This document shows, one piece after another, positions 26,682 to 34,255 of a stretch of 64,000 nucleotides of DNA. Origin of the DNA: Trinickia dinghuensis (GTDB lineage: Bacteria; Pseudomonadota; Gammaproteobacteria; Burkholderiales; Burkholderiaceae); NCBI RefSeq assembly GCF_003367175.1, contig NZ_QRGA01000001.1, positions 372,001 to 436,000 on the forward strand. The letters run 5' to 3'. A program made the position numbers and the translations under genes. Positions within the stretch are counted from its first letter, which is position 1, and each line of letters starts with the position of its first letter. The notes beneath the pieces were generated by a model, which ran no database searches, was not told the origin of the DNA, and was given only the letters and a program-made list of their open reading frames with translations.

Positions 26682-26785
26682 TGAACGAACTCCTTTGGCC
26701 TAACGTCGTTTTTTTCGAATGGCCGAGTATGCCACGCCATAGCGCGCGCGCCGTGACAGCAATGCCTCTATATGTCGTCGATCGC

Positions 26786-28252
26786 TCAAATATCGATTCC
26801 CAGGGCAGCGATCTTTTTATAAAGCGTGGCGCGCCCCATGCCGATGCGCGCAGCCGCCTCGGCCACGCGGCCGCCGGTCGCGCGCAGCGCATCGCCGAGA
26901 AAGCGGCGCTCGAAATCGTCCATTGCCTGCGCATACGACGCTGCTTCGTCCGCTTGCGCGCGCAACCGGAGCGTGGGCTCGCCCGCCTCGGCGGCCACGC
27001 TCGGCACCGGCAGTCCCGCGGCGCCGATGAACGGCGCCAGCGTGCGCGCGTCGATGCGCTCGGTATCGGACAGCATGACCGCACGTTCGAGCGTGTTGCG
27101 CAACTCGCGTACGTTGCCGGGCCAATCATGCGCCGCCAGCAGCCGCAACGCATCGTCTTGCAATTCGAAGTGCCGGCCATGCCCTCCGCGGCCGGGGGCC
27201 AAAAGCTCCTCCAAGATTGCGTAGGCCAGCGCTTCGATGTCAGAGCGCCGAGCCCGCAGCGACGGCGCGTGAATCGTCAGAACATTGAGCCGGTAAAAGA
27301 GATCCGCGCGGAACCGTCCCGCTGCGACGAGCGCGGCTAAATCGGCCGACGTGGCCGCGACGATCCGCACGTCGGTCCGCACGATCCGGTTCGAACCCAA
27401 AGGTTCGAACTCCTGATCTTGCAGCACGCGCAACAGCTTGCCTTGCAGCGGCAGCGGCATGTCGCCGATCTCGTCGAGGAGCAGCGTACCGCCGTGCGCG
27501 AGCTCGAACTTGCCCACGCGGGGGCGGCGTTCGGCGCCCGTATAAGCGCCGGGCGCCGCCCCGAAGAATTCGACTTCGAGCAGCGTATCGGGAATCGCGG
27601 CGACGTTGACGGTCACGAGCGGGCCGCTCGCACGCGCCGATGTTCCGTGAATCGAATGCGCGAGCAACTCCTTGCCCGTACCCGTTTCGCCGAGCAGCAA
27701 CACCGGTGAATCGACGTTCGCCGCGCGACGCGCCTGCCGCTTGACCTCCAAGCTGGCCGCGCTCGTGCCGACGAAACTCGCGAGCGTGTATTTCGCCCGT
27801 CGCGCCTGCGCGAGCGATTGCCGGGCGGCGGCCAATTCCTCCTGCATGCGCGAATAGTGGGAGAAAAGCGGCGTCAGCGATTTCATCTCGTCGAACAACG
27901 CGAAGCCGATTGCGCCGGCTGTCTTGCCCGATTCGTCCTCGAGCGGCAAACGCGTCACGACGAGCGGCTCTCGCCCGTTTTCGAGGACGTCGAGCAAAAT
28001 GGGCTTGCCCGTCTGCACGACTTCGCGCATCAGGCTGTTCGGGATGACGGCCTCGCAGTCGAGGCCGATCGCTTGCCGCGTATCGGTAAAACCAAAGCGA
28101 GCGGCATAGCGTTCGCTGATCCAAACGATGCGCGCATCGGCATCGACGATCAGCGTGCCTTCGCTGAAATTCTCGAACGCCTTGAACAGCGAATTCATCG
28201 CGCGGCGCACGATCGCGCTGTAATCGACCGGTACGCCGATGAGGTCGGTCAT
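26786..28252 (-). CDS. Sigma-54-dependent activator: PAS, AAA+ and Fis-type HTH
   Basis: The product is 488 residues. A PAS sensor (~20-130, GTLIVDADARIVWISERYAA) and a short coiled coil precede the AAA+ domain. The AAA+ domain has Walker A GETGTGKE (188-195), Walker B GGTLLLDEIGDMPL and the sigma-54-contacting loop as GAYTGA (235-240) in place of the common GAFTGA. A Fis-type helix-turn-helix (~455-486, VAEAAARIGMGRATLYKKIA) ends it. It faces a GntP permease with a clear -24/-12 promoter, so it probably activates that gene in response to the substrate. The arrangement resembles 3-hydroxybutyrate regulators of the HbcR type; that is inference. Confidence 0.93.
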   Translation of the reverse strand: MTDLIGVPVDYSAIVRRAMNSLFKAFENFSEGTLIVDADARIVWISERYAARFGFTDTRQAIGLDCEAVIPNSLMREVVQTGKPILLDVLENGREPLVVTRLPLEDESGKTAGAIGFALFDEMKSLTPLFSHYSRMQEELAAARQSLAQARRAKYTLASFVGTSAASLEVKRQARRAANVDSPVLLLGETGTGKELLAHSIHGTSARASGPLVTVNVAAIPDTLLEVEFFGAAPGAYTGAERRPRVGKFELAHGGTLLLDEIGDMPLPLQGKLLRVLQDQEFEPLGSNRIVRTDVRIVAATSADLAALVAAGRFRADLFYRLNVLTIHAPSLRARRSDIEALAYAILEELLAPGRGGHGRHFELQDDALRLLAAHDWPGNVRELRNTLERAVMLSDTERIDARTLAPFIGAAGLPVPSVAAEAGEPTLRLRAQADEAASYAQAMDDFERRFLGDALRATGGRVAEAAARIGMGRATLYKKIAALGIDI

Positions 28253-28331
28253 TTCCGAGTTGTCTCCATGCTGGGCCGCTTGGCGAAACGAGTCACCAGC
28301 ATTGGCGCCGATTCCTCGATTCGACGATTAT

Positions 28332-28366
28332 TCTCTAAGTAGAGACAGCATATCTCAGAACAGAGA
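28332..28366. promoter_or_regulatory. Two upstream activator sites, TCTC-N6-GAGA, 21 bp apart
   Basis: Site 1 (28332-28345) reads TCTCTAAGTAGAGA, a perfect palindrome of 6-bp arms. Site 2 (28353-28366) reads TCTCAGAACAGAGA. Their centres are 21 bp apart, two helical turns, as expected for cooperative activator dimers. They are 80-115 bases before the regulator start and 157-191 bases before the sigma-54 promoter of the permease. Confidence 0.65.
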
Positions 28367-28432
28367 CGGCGCCAAAAATCATTATGAATTCATGGGCATA
28401 AGACACTTCTGATTTTCCGGATCGGCGAAAAA

Positions 28433-28446
28433 TCTCCATTTGGAGA
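28433..28446. promoter_or_regulatory. Third activator site, TCTC-N6-GAGA
   Basis: TCTCCATTTGGAGA is a perfect palindrome (ATCTCC/GGAGAT arms, 28432-28447) with the same spacing as the two sites further upstream. Its centre is about 85 bases before the -24 element, a normal distance for a sigma-54 activator site. A weaker TCAC-N6-GAGA copy (28585-28598) overlaps the permease ribosome site. Confidence 0.65.
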
Positions 28447-28522
28447 TGCGGCCACCCGTGATAGAACCGATTTTCGCGCAAAGCGAGCGAGCGGACCGCG
28501 CGCAACCCACGTCGGCAAGCAA

Positions 28523-28538
28523 TGGCATGGAACGTGCA
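28523..28538 (+). promoter_or_regulatory. Sigma-54 (-24/-12) promoter of the GntP permease gene
   Basis: TGGCATGGAACGTGCA matches the consensus TGGCAC-N5-TTGCA with exact GG-to-GC spacing. Only the last base of the -24 block (T for C) and the first T of TTGC (G) differ. It lies about 65 bases before the ATG at 28603, in front of a gene whose divergent neighbour is a sigma-54 activator. Confidence 0.82.
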
Positions 28539-28602
28539 ATAGGCGCTCCCTGCATTTTTCCCGTGCGCCCGCTCGCACTCACAATCACAATTTGGAGACC
28601 CG

Positions 28603-30006
28603 ATGTCGTTCGTCATCGTTCTTGCCGCATTGGCGTTCTTGATGTTCGCCGCCTACCGCGGCTACAGCGTGATTCTGTTCGCACCGATCGCCGCCCTGGC
28701 CGCCGTCTTGCTGACCGATCCCGCCGCCGTCGCCCCAGTGTTCACCGGGATCTTCATGGAGAAGATGGTCGGCTTCGTGAAGCTGTACTTCCCGGTCTTT
28801 CTGCTCGGTGCGGTCTTCGGCAAAGTAATCGAACTCGCCGGCTTTTCCGAGGCGATCGTAGCGGCGGCCATTCGCTATATCGGCCGCGGCCGGGCGAATG
28901 CCGTCATCGTCGCCGTGTGCGCATTGCTGACCTACGGTGGCGTATCGCTGTTCGTCGTCGTGTTCGCGGTCTATCCGTTCGCGGCCGAACTCTATCGTCA
29001 AAGCAACATTCCGAAACGCCTGATGCCCGGCGCGATTGCGCTCGGCGCGTTCTCGTTCACGATGGATTCGCTGCCCGGCACGCCTCAGATTCAGAACATC
29101 ATTCCGAGCGCATTCTTCAAGACGACGGGATGGGCCGCGCCGGCACTCGGCACGATCGGCTCCGTGTTCATCATCATCGTGGGGCTCTCGTACCTCGAGT
29201 GGCGCCGGCGCTCGGCGCTGGCCAAGGGCGAGGGATACGGCACCTCGCTCCTGAACGAGCCCGAGCATCTCGGCACCGCCGCGTTGCCGCACCCGCTCGT
29301 GGCGATTGCGCCGCTCGTGCTCGTCGGCGTGGCGAACTTCGCGCTCACCAAGCTGATTCCGCAGTGGTACGGCGCGGGCACCTACACGGTACCGCCCGAC
29401 GTTTTGCCTGGCGTACATGCGCCGTTGTCCGCGACGATCAAGACGGTCGTCGCCGTGTGGTCCGTCGAAGGCGCGTTGATCGCCGGCATCTTGCTCGTCG
29501 TCGTCAGCGCGTTCAATCGCGTGCGGACGCACTTCGCGGCCGGCACGAAAGGCGCGGTGGCCGGTGCACTGCTCGCCTCGATGAATACCGCCTCGGAGTA
29601 TGGGTTCGGCGGCGTGATCGCGGCATTGCCGGGGTTTCTCGTTGTCGGCGGTGCGCTGAAGTCGATCCCGAACCCGCTGGTCAACGCCGCGGTCTCCGTC
29701 AGTTCGCTGGCGGGCATCACGGGCTCGGCGTCAGGCGGCATGAGCATCGCGCTCGCGGCAATGTCGGATTGGTTCATCAAGAACGCGACGGCCGCGCACA
29801 TTCCACTGGAAGTGCTGCACCGGGTCGTGGCGATGGCAAGCGGGGGCATGGATACGCTGCCTCACAACGGAGCCGTCATTACCTTGCTGGCCGTGACGGG
29901 GCTCACGCACAAAGAGTCGTATCGCGACATCTTCGCGGTGACGGTGATCAAGACGCTCGCGGTTTTCTTCGTGATCGGCGTGTATTACGCCACTGGGATC
30001 GTTTGA
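28603..30006 (+). CDS. GntP-family permease, probably for an organic acid
   Basis: The product is 467 residues with 12-14 predicted spans. GGAG lies 5 bases before the ATG. Family marks include VILFAPIAALAAVLLTDP, LLTYGGVSLFVVVFAVYPFA, FSFTMDSLPGTPQIQNIIPS and the late MASGGMDTLPHNGAVITLL. GntP members import gluconate or other hydroxy acids with protons. The divergent PAS/sigma-54 activator and the promoter between them resemble the 3-hydroxybutyrate uptake loci of other proteobacteria. However, no 3-hydroxybutyrate dehydrogenase follows here, so the substrate stays open. Its stop overlaps the end of the leftward ACT-like gene by 22 bases. Confidence 0.92.
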   Translation: MSFVIVLAALAFLMFAAYRGYSVILFAPIAALAAVLLTDPAAVAPVFTGIFMEKMVGFVKLYFPVFLLGAVFGKVIELAGFSEAIVAAAIRYIGRGRANAVIVAVCALLTYGGVSLFVVVFAVYPFAAELYRQSNIPKRLMPGAIALGAFSFTMDSLPGTPQIQNIIPSAFFKTTGWAAPALGTIGSVFIIIVGLSYLEWRRRSALAKGEGYGTSLLNEPEHLGTAALPHPLVAIAPLVLVGVANFALTKLIPQWYGAGTYTVPPDVLPGVHAPLSATIKTVVAVWSVEGALIAGILLVVVSAFNRVRTHFAAGTKGAVAGALLASMNTASEYGFGGVIAALPGFLVVGGALKSIPNPLVNAAVSVSSLAGITGSASGGMSIALAAMSDWFIKNATAAHIPLEVLHRVVAMASGGMDTLPHNGAVITLLAVTGLTHKESYRDIFAVTVIKTLAVFFVIGVYYATGIV

Positions 30007-30356
30007 GTCCGCTCTTGCGCTAACGTACTCCTGGCCGCCGCCGCCCGCGCTCGAACGAAATGATGTTCCACGCGCGCGCGCAGCACCCCTTCGAGCACGG
30101 CGAGCTGTTCGCGAAGTCGAACGGCTCGCTTTTCCGTCATGTCTTCCAGGACGATTCTTTGCTCAAGAAGGTCGCCGCACCGGGTCACGACCCATCGCTC
30201 GACCGCGGCGTTCTCAGCTTCGAGCAACTCTGCCGCCAACGAGACGACACTGAGGCTCGGGCTCGATACGAGATGAATCGTGTGCGTCAACTTGAAGCCC
30301 GGAAGACAGTGCAACCAGTCTTCGCGGATGGCTGGGGAGAGGGTATCGGGTTGCAT
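29985..30356 (-). CDS. Orphan ACT-domain-like small protein
   Basis: The product is 123 residues; GGAG lies 6 bases before the ATG at 30356. I do not recognise a named family. Residues ~22-103 can be read as a beta-alpha-beta-beta-alpha-beta unit: THTIHLVSS (strand), SVVSLAAELLEAENA (helix), VERWVVTRC (strand), LLEQRIVLED (strand), KRAVRLREQLAVLEGVLR (helix), ARVEHHFV (strand). This order and length fit an ACT-type small-molecule sensor fold. The C-terminus is basic. Its end overlaps the permease gene. A ligand or partner cannot be named; the fold is my inference. Confidence 0.65.
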   Translation of the reverse strand: MQPDTLSPAIREDWLHCLPGFKLTHTIHLVSSPSLSVVSLAAELLEAENAAVERWVVTRCGDLLEQRIVLEDMTEKRAVRLREQLAVLEGVLRARVEHHFVRARAAAARSTLAQERTQTIPVA

Positions 30357-30510
30357 AGATGCTCCGGATGAATGTTATCGAACCGGTGCCAGCTACGCTG
30401 TTCCCGCTTCGTTGCCGCAAATCGGCCGCATCGCCTCGAAGGCGTCCACCTTGCCCGGGAAGGCAGGTTGGCGTCGGATAGTCCGACTCTGGATGCATTG
30501 CTTCTTACAT

Positions 30511-30532
30511 TTCGTTCGATATCTCGAACGAA
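30511..30532. promoter_or_regulatory. Perfect 9-bp inverted repeat (operator candidate)
   Basis: TTCGTTCGA (30511-30519) and TCGAACGAA (30524-30532) flank TATC. It is in the 262-base gap between the leftward small gene ending at 30619 and the leftward ACT-like gene starting at 30356, about 155 bases before the latter. No T-run accompanies it, so an operator is more likely than a terminator. Confidence 0.5.
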
Positions 30533-30618
30533 CTTCCATTATATCGAAAACTCGAAAGGCTGCACGAAATATTGCCTTCGCGTGCGCGTAGGCGAACAGT
30601 AAGACTGCCGGTGCAAGA

Positions 30619-30951
30619 CTAGACGGCCGCGAACACCACCGCGCCTTGATTGTCGACCTCGGTGAAGAATCGCATGAACCGATACGCTTCGCCGTTGATG
30701 TTCAGTTCGTTGAAGCCGGACCCGGTCGCTTCGAGAATGGCATCGGCGAAATCGTTCTGGATCACGCCGCATTTCGGGAGGTTCTCGTCCGATTGGGTGA
30801 CGTCGCCGACGTAAAGCGTGCTGGTACCGTTGCTCCGGCTTCTCACCATGACCAGATGGCCGCCTTTGTTCAGAGCAAGCTCCAAGTACTCCGATAAAGT
30901 GGCCATTGCTTCCACGCTAGATACGGCGTGCTGTCCAGAAGTCGACTCCAT
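30619..30951 (-). CDS. Hypothetical protein (110 aa)
   Basis: Unknown. The start is placed at the ATG at 30951, preceded by a G-rich GGGGG 6 bases before; the frame can extend to 30975. The protein has an N-terminal helical part (VEAMATLSEYLELALNKGGH) and then a beta-rich half (HLVMVRSRSNGTSTLYVGDV; FNELNINGEAYRFMRFFTEV). It has no signal peptide or membrane span. It lies 84 bases downstream of hipA on the same strand and could be co-transcribed, but nothing else links it to the toxin pair. Confidence 0.65.
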   Translation of the reverse strand: MESTSGQHAVSSVEAMATLSEYLELALNKGGHLVMVRSRSNGTSTLYVGDVTQSDENLPKCGVIQNDFADAILEATGSGFNELNINGEAYRFMRFFTEVDNQGAVVFAAV

Positions 30952-31035
30952 TGCGTACCCCCGATTCTTCAACATCCGCTAGACATCGTACTCCACGGAG
31001 CGGGCAACTGCGTGACTGTAACGCTTCGAATTGCT

Positions 31036-32367
31036 CTAAGCGGTCGCCTTCGACCGCAGCCGAGGACGTCCCAATGCCTCCCGCGCATCGTCGGTTTGGT
31101 CATGCTCGAAAGCGTCATAAAAGGCATCCAACTCCGGTGCCGTCAGGCCGACCTCGGCGCTCAGCGCCACGTGTTTCCAGTGTAGGACGGCATCGAGCAC
31201 CTGGGCCAGAATCGACAGAGCCTGCGGGCGAGACAGCGCAAAATAGTTGCACGACTTGAGTAGCATCTCGACTGTTTCGATGGGCCCCGCATCCTCCGTA
31301 AGCCATGTCTTGGATTCCCGCAGCTTGTCCGGCATCGGATTCAAATCGAAGGCCGGCGCCAGTCGCCATAGCCCGTTGCCGTCATACAGAAATCCCAAGT
31401 TCTGCAGGTGATCGTCGGTGTTGGTGATGAGCAGGTTGAAGACAAGCCGCCGCCACAACTGTTGGGCGTCCTCATCGGGGCGAACACATCGCTGTTGGAT
31501 GATGTCGACGATTTCCGTATAGGCGCGATCCTCCTGACGCGAGGCCTGAAGCATCGATGCTGCCGATAAATACGGAATGCGCCTGTCTTCGCCGACCCGG
31601 TCGAACCGTTCGATCAGTGCAATGGGCGTGCCGTTTATCGTTACGCAACGAGAACCCGCCGCTTCGATACCGGCATTGCGAGCCAGCCTCAGGGCGAGAA
31701 CCTCCGCTCGGGTAACGTTGATGGTGTCGCTGACACTCGGGAACTTCCCGATCGCAAGCCTGCCGTCTTCATCGAGCACGGTGCACTTCGGCCGCATCCC
31801 GCCAAGCGATGTACCCTTGCCTTGCAAGTAGCGCAAGTCTTCCGAAGTCTCCTTGCTTGTTTCGACCGCTCGGGTGGCCCGATATATCTGTTCCAACTCG
31901 ATGAACGGCGGCGTAGTGCGGCGGCCCTCATCCACGGTGCGAAGATACTTGCCCTCCTTGCAAAAACGCAAGGCGCCTACCCGGCTGAAATCATCCACGG
32001 CGCACAGATAGTCGAGTTCATTGAGTGGCGCGAGGGCGGGGTCAGCTCGCCGGGCTTTGGCATGCGCACGTTCGATCACTCGGCGGCCCCACGCGTCCGG
32101 CTCGGTGTCGGCCAAAGCAAAATGAAACACCGAGTCCCGCGGATTGGCCGCGCGTCTCGGTTGATAGCCCGGTTGCAGAGGCAAATCTGGGGAGACCTCG
32201 AAACGATCCGGATGATTCAGCCAGCTATCGGCATAAGCAAACTGGGATACCTCTCGTCGCCCTTGGCTGACGTAGTTCACTCTTCCAACCGGCAGGCCGG
32301 AGGCCCCGAGATGGACCTCCAGTAATTCGCTCACACCGAGCCTGGCCGTCTTGCTCTTCATGGGCAA
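31036..32367 (-). CDS. hipA: HipA-family serine/threonine kinase toxin
   Basis: The product is 443 residues. The order of motifs fits HipA: an N-terminal subdomain, the glycine-rich GKGTSLGGMRPK (183-194) whose Ser corresponds to the regulatory loop position, and ATP-lysine region LAIGKFP (Lys 208). The catalytic loop NTDDHLQN (316-323) and metal motif APAFDLNP (337-344) follow. HipA kinases phosphorylate aminoacyl-tRNA synthetases or other targets and cause growth arrest or persistence. All key residues look present, so it should be active. It begins 3 bases after the hipB stop, as usual for the operon. The target is unknown; it is not close enough to E. coli HipA to assume GltX. Confidence 0.93.
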   Translation of the reverse strand: MPMKSKTARLGVSELLEVHLGASGLPVGRVNYVSQGRREVSQFAYADSWLNHPDRFEVSPDLPLQPGYQPRRAANPRDSVFHFALADTEPDAWGRRVIERAHAKARRADPALAPLNELDYLCAVDDFSRVGALRFCKEGKYLRTVDEGRRTTPPFIELEQIYRATRAVETSKETSEDLRYLQGKGTSLGGMRPKCTVLDEDGRLAIGKFPSVSDTINVTRAEVLALRLARNAGIEAAGSRCVTINGTPIALIERFDRVGEDRRIPYLSAASMLQASRQEDRAYTEIVDIIQQRCVRPDEDAQQLWRRLVFNLLITNTDDHLQNLGFLYDGNGLWRLAPAFDLNPMPDKLRESKTWLTEDAGPIETVEMLLKSCNYFALSRPQALSILAQVLDAVLHWKHVALSAEVGLTAPELDAFYDAFEHDQTDDAREALGRPRLRSKATA

Positions 32368-32370
32368 CCC

Positions 32371-32739
32371 TCAAAATGCGTTGGTCTTTTTCTTACGGAC
32401 CCGAACGCGTTGAGGCAACTGTTCATCCATCAACGCGAGTCCGATGTCGTCCTGCCCACTATCGAGCAACTCGCTCAGCCGGCCAAGTTCGCCAAATAGG
32501 TGCATGACCCGCGCGAGGACGTGGATCTGCATACGAGGATCTCCCGCCTCCAATCGCTTGATGGTGCTTAGCCCGACAGCGGCTCGATCTGCGAGCGCCT
32601 GCTGGGTCAAGCCTCTCCTGCGGCGCGCACGATTGATATCCTCGCCTAGCTTTTTAAGCGTTCGCTCGGCCGGAGTGGGTAGAGGTCTGTCCGCCTTACG
32701 GTCTCCCACAGGACCTTTAACGACTTTAGTGGCTCCCAT
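32371..32739 (-). CDS. hipB: HipB-like antitoxin, XRE-family repressor
   Basis: The product is 122 residues from the ATG at 32739; the longer frame starts with TTG at 32775 and lacks support. The helix-turn-helix is at ~38-90: LGEDINRARRRRGLTQQALA, DRAAVGLSTIKRLEAGDPRM. The C-terminal tail is basic (RVRVRKKKTNAF), perhaps for toxin contact. It should bind and neutralise HipA and repress its own operon. Four operator-like repeats overlap the start of the gene and its upstream region, strong support for autoregulation. No ribosome site is seen before the ATG, so the leader may be very short. Confidence 0.9.
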   Translation of the reverse strand: MGATKVVKGPVGDRKADRPLPTPAERTLKKLGEDINRARRRRGLTQQALADRAAVGLSTIKRLEAGDPRMQIHVLARVMHLFGELGRLSELLDSGQDDIGLALMDEQLPQRVRVRKKKTNAF

Positions 32740-32843
32740 GAGAACCGTTATAGCAAACGCTCCAGTAAATTTCAAGCCGCAACCACATAAAGTGTCCCAT
32801 CAGAACCTTTAAAAGCTATAACAGTCCCTATGAGGATCTTTAC
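32701..32843. promoter_or_regulatory. Four direct operator-like repeats upstream of and inside hipB
   Basis: The repeat reads about TCCCATNAGAACCTTTA on the + strand. The TCCC of each copy begins at 32704, 32734, 32795 and 32825, giving spacings of 30, 61 and 30 bp (about 3, 6 and 3 helical turns). Copies 1 and 2 overlap the first codons of hipB; copies 3 and 4 lie 56-90 bases upstream of its ATG. This pattern fits cooperative HipB-HipA binding with DNA looping or bending. Confidence 0.7.
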
Positions 32844-33013
32844 AAAAATAACGAGCAACCGCTGCCGCACCTCGATTCGCCATGGCCCGGCCGTCCAACG
32901 CTACCCGGCCGAGCCAGTTCCCTCCCGCTTAAAATACGGGACATTACGTTACATCCGATTCTCACGACCGGAGCCGGTTTCGGCATCCCCAACGCTGCAC
33001 GCATCTCAACTCC

Positions 33014-34255
33014 ATGCGCCTCCTCCACACTTCAGACTGGCATCTCGGCCAGAATTTCATGGGCAAAAGCCGGCATGCGGAGCATCAGGCGCTCATCGAC
33101 TGGCTCATGGCTCGAACCGAAGAACACGCCGTGGATGCCGTTCTGATCGCAGGCGACATCTTCGATACCGGCGCGCCGCCCAGCTATGCGCGCGAACTCT
33201 ACAGCCAGCTCGTCGTCCGCCTTCATGAGGCCGGCGTGGCGTTGCTGCTCCTGGGCGGCAACCACGACTCCGTCGCCACATTGCGGGAAAGCAGCGCCTT
33301 GCTCGAATATCTGTCCGCGCACGTCGTGCCCTCGGCGCAGGCACCGGACAGCCAGGTGCGGGTGCTGCCGACACGCCGCCGCGACGGCGCGGCCGAACCG
33401 GGGTGTGTCGTTTGTGCGATTCCGTTCATTCGCGCTCGCGATGTCATGCAAACCGAGTTCGGACAGAGCGCCGAAGACAAGCAACAGCTTCTATTGCGTT
33501 CCATCCAGGGGTACTACCAAGCGGTGTATGAAGCGGCCGACACGCTTCGAGAAAAGCTTTCCGCCGAAATCGGCAGGAAGCTGCCCCTGATCGCCACGGG
33601 CCATCTCACCACAGTCGGCGCCAGCGCGACGGAATCCGTGCGTGAAATCTATGTCGGCGCGCTCGATGCTTTTCCGACCGCGGCGTTTCCGCCCGTCGAC
33701 TATCTAGCGCTCGGGCACATTCATCGTCCCCAGAAGGTCGCCGGCCTCGAGCACATCCGCTATAGCGGCTCGCCGATCGCACTGAGTTTCGACGAAGCGT
33801 CGCAACAGAAAGAAATGCTGCTCGTCGAGATCGACGAATCGGGACTCCACCCGATCACGCCCCTTCCCGTCCCGGCGTTCCAAAAGCTCGTTGCGTTGCG
33901 CGGCAATTTGAAATCGCTGGCCGAGGACTTTCGGCGCGTTGCGCAAGACGCCACGCATGAACGGCCGGCATGGCTGGAAGTCACCGTGGCCGAAGACGAC
34001 TATCTATCCGACCTGCCGGCGCGCATTCAAGCCATGGCCGAAGATTTGCCCGTGGAGGTGCTGCGGATCCGCCGCGAGCGAGGCAATGCCCAGGCGCAAC
34101 TGAGCGATGAATCGGGTGTCACGCTCGACGAACTCGATCCGCACGACGTATTCGCCCGACGATTGGAGCAGGAAGAGCTGGCCGACGATTTGCGCGCGGC
34201 GCTCACCGAGCGCTACCGAGCGATCGTGGCCTCGACCGCGGAGGACGCGGCATGA
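33014..34255 (+). CDS. sbcD: Nuclease subunit SbcD (Mre11 family)
   Basis: The product is 413 residues. The five phosphodiesterase motifs are seen: [32 protein letters not shown], then ATGHLTT and [10 protein letters not shown]. With SbcC it forms the nuclease that opens hairpins and cleaves protein-blocked DNA ends at palindromes. The last four bases overlap the sbcC start (ATGA), giving translational coupling. No ribosome site is clear before the ATG. The promoter must lie in the 170 bases shared with the divergent hipBA operators. Confidence 0.97.
   Translation: MRLLHTSDWHLGQNFMGKSRHAEHQALIDWLMARTEEHAVDAVLIAGDIFDTGAPPSYARELYSQLVVRLHEAGVALLLLGGNHDSVATLRESSALLEYLSAHVVPSAQAPDSQVRVLPTRRRDGAAEPGCVVCAIPFIRARDVMQTEFGQSAEDKQQLLLRSIQGYYQAVYEAADTLREKLSAEIGRKLPLIATGHLTTVGASATESVREIYVGALDAFPTAAFPPVDYLALGHIHRPQKVAGLEHIRYSGSPIALSFDEASQQKEMLLVEIDESGLHPITPLPVPAFQKLVALRGNLKSLAEDFRRVAQDATHERPAWLEVTVAEDDYLSDLPARIQAMAEDLPVEVLRIRRERGNAQAQLSDESGVTLDELDPHDVFARRLEQEELADDLRAALTERYRAIVASTAEDAA

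Noticed and set aside
32740-32775. TTG start for hipB
   Set aside because: Adds 12 residues without ribosome site and would run through more of the operator array.
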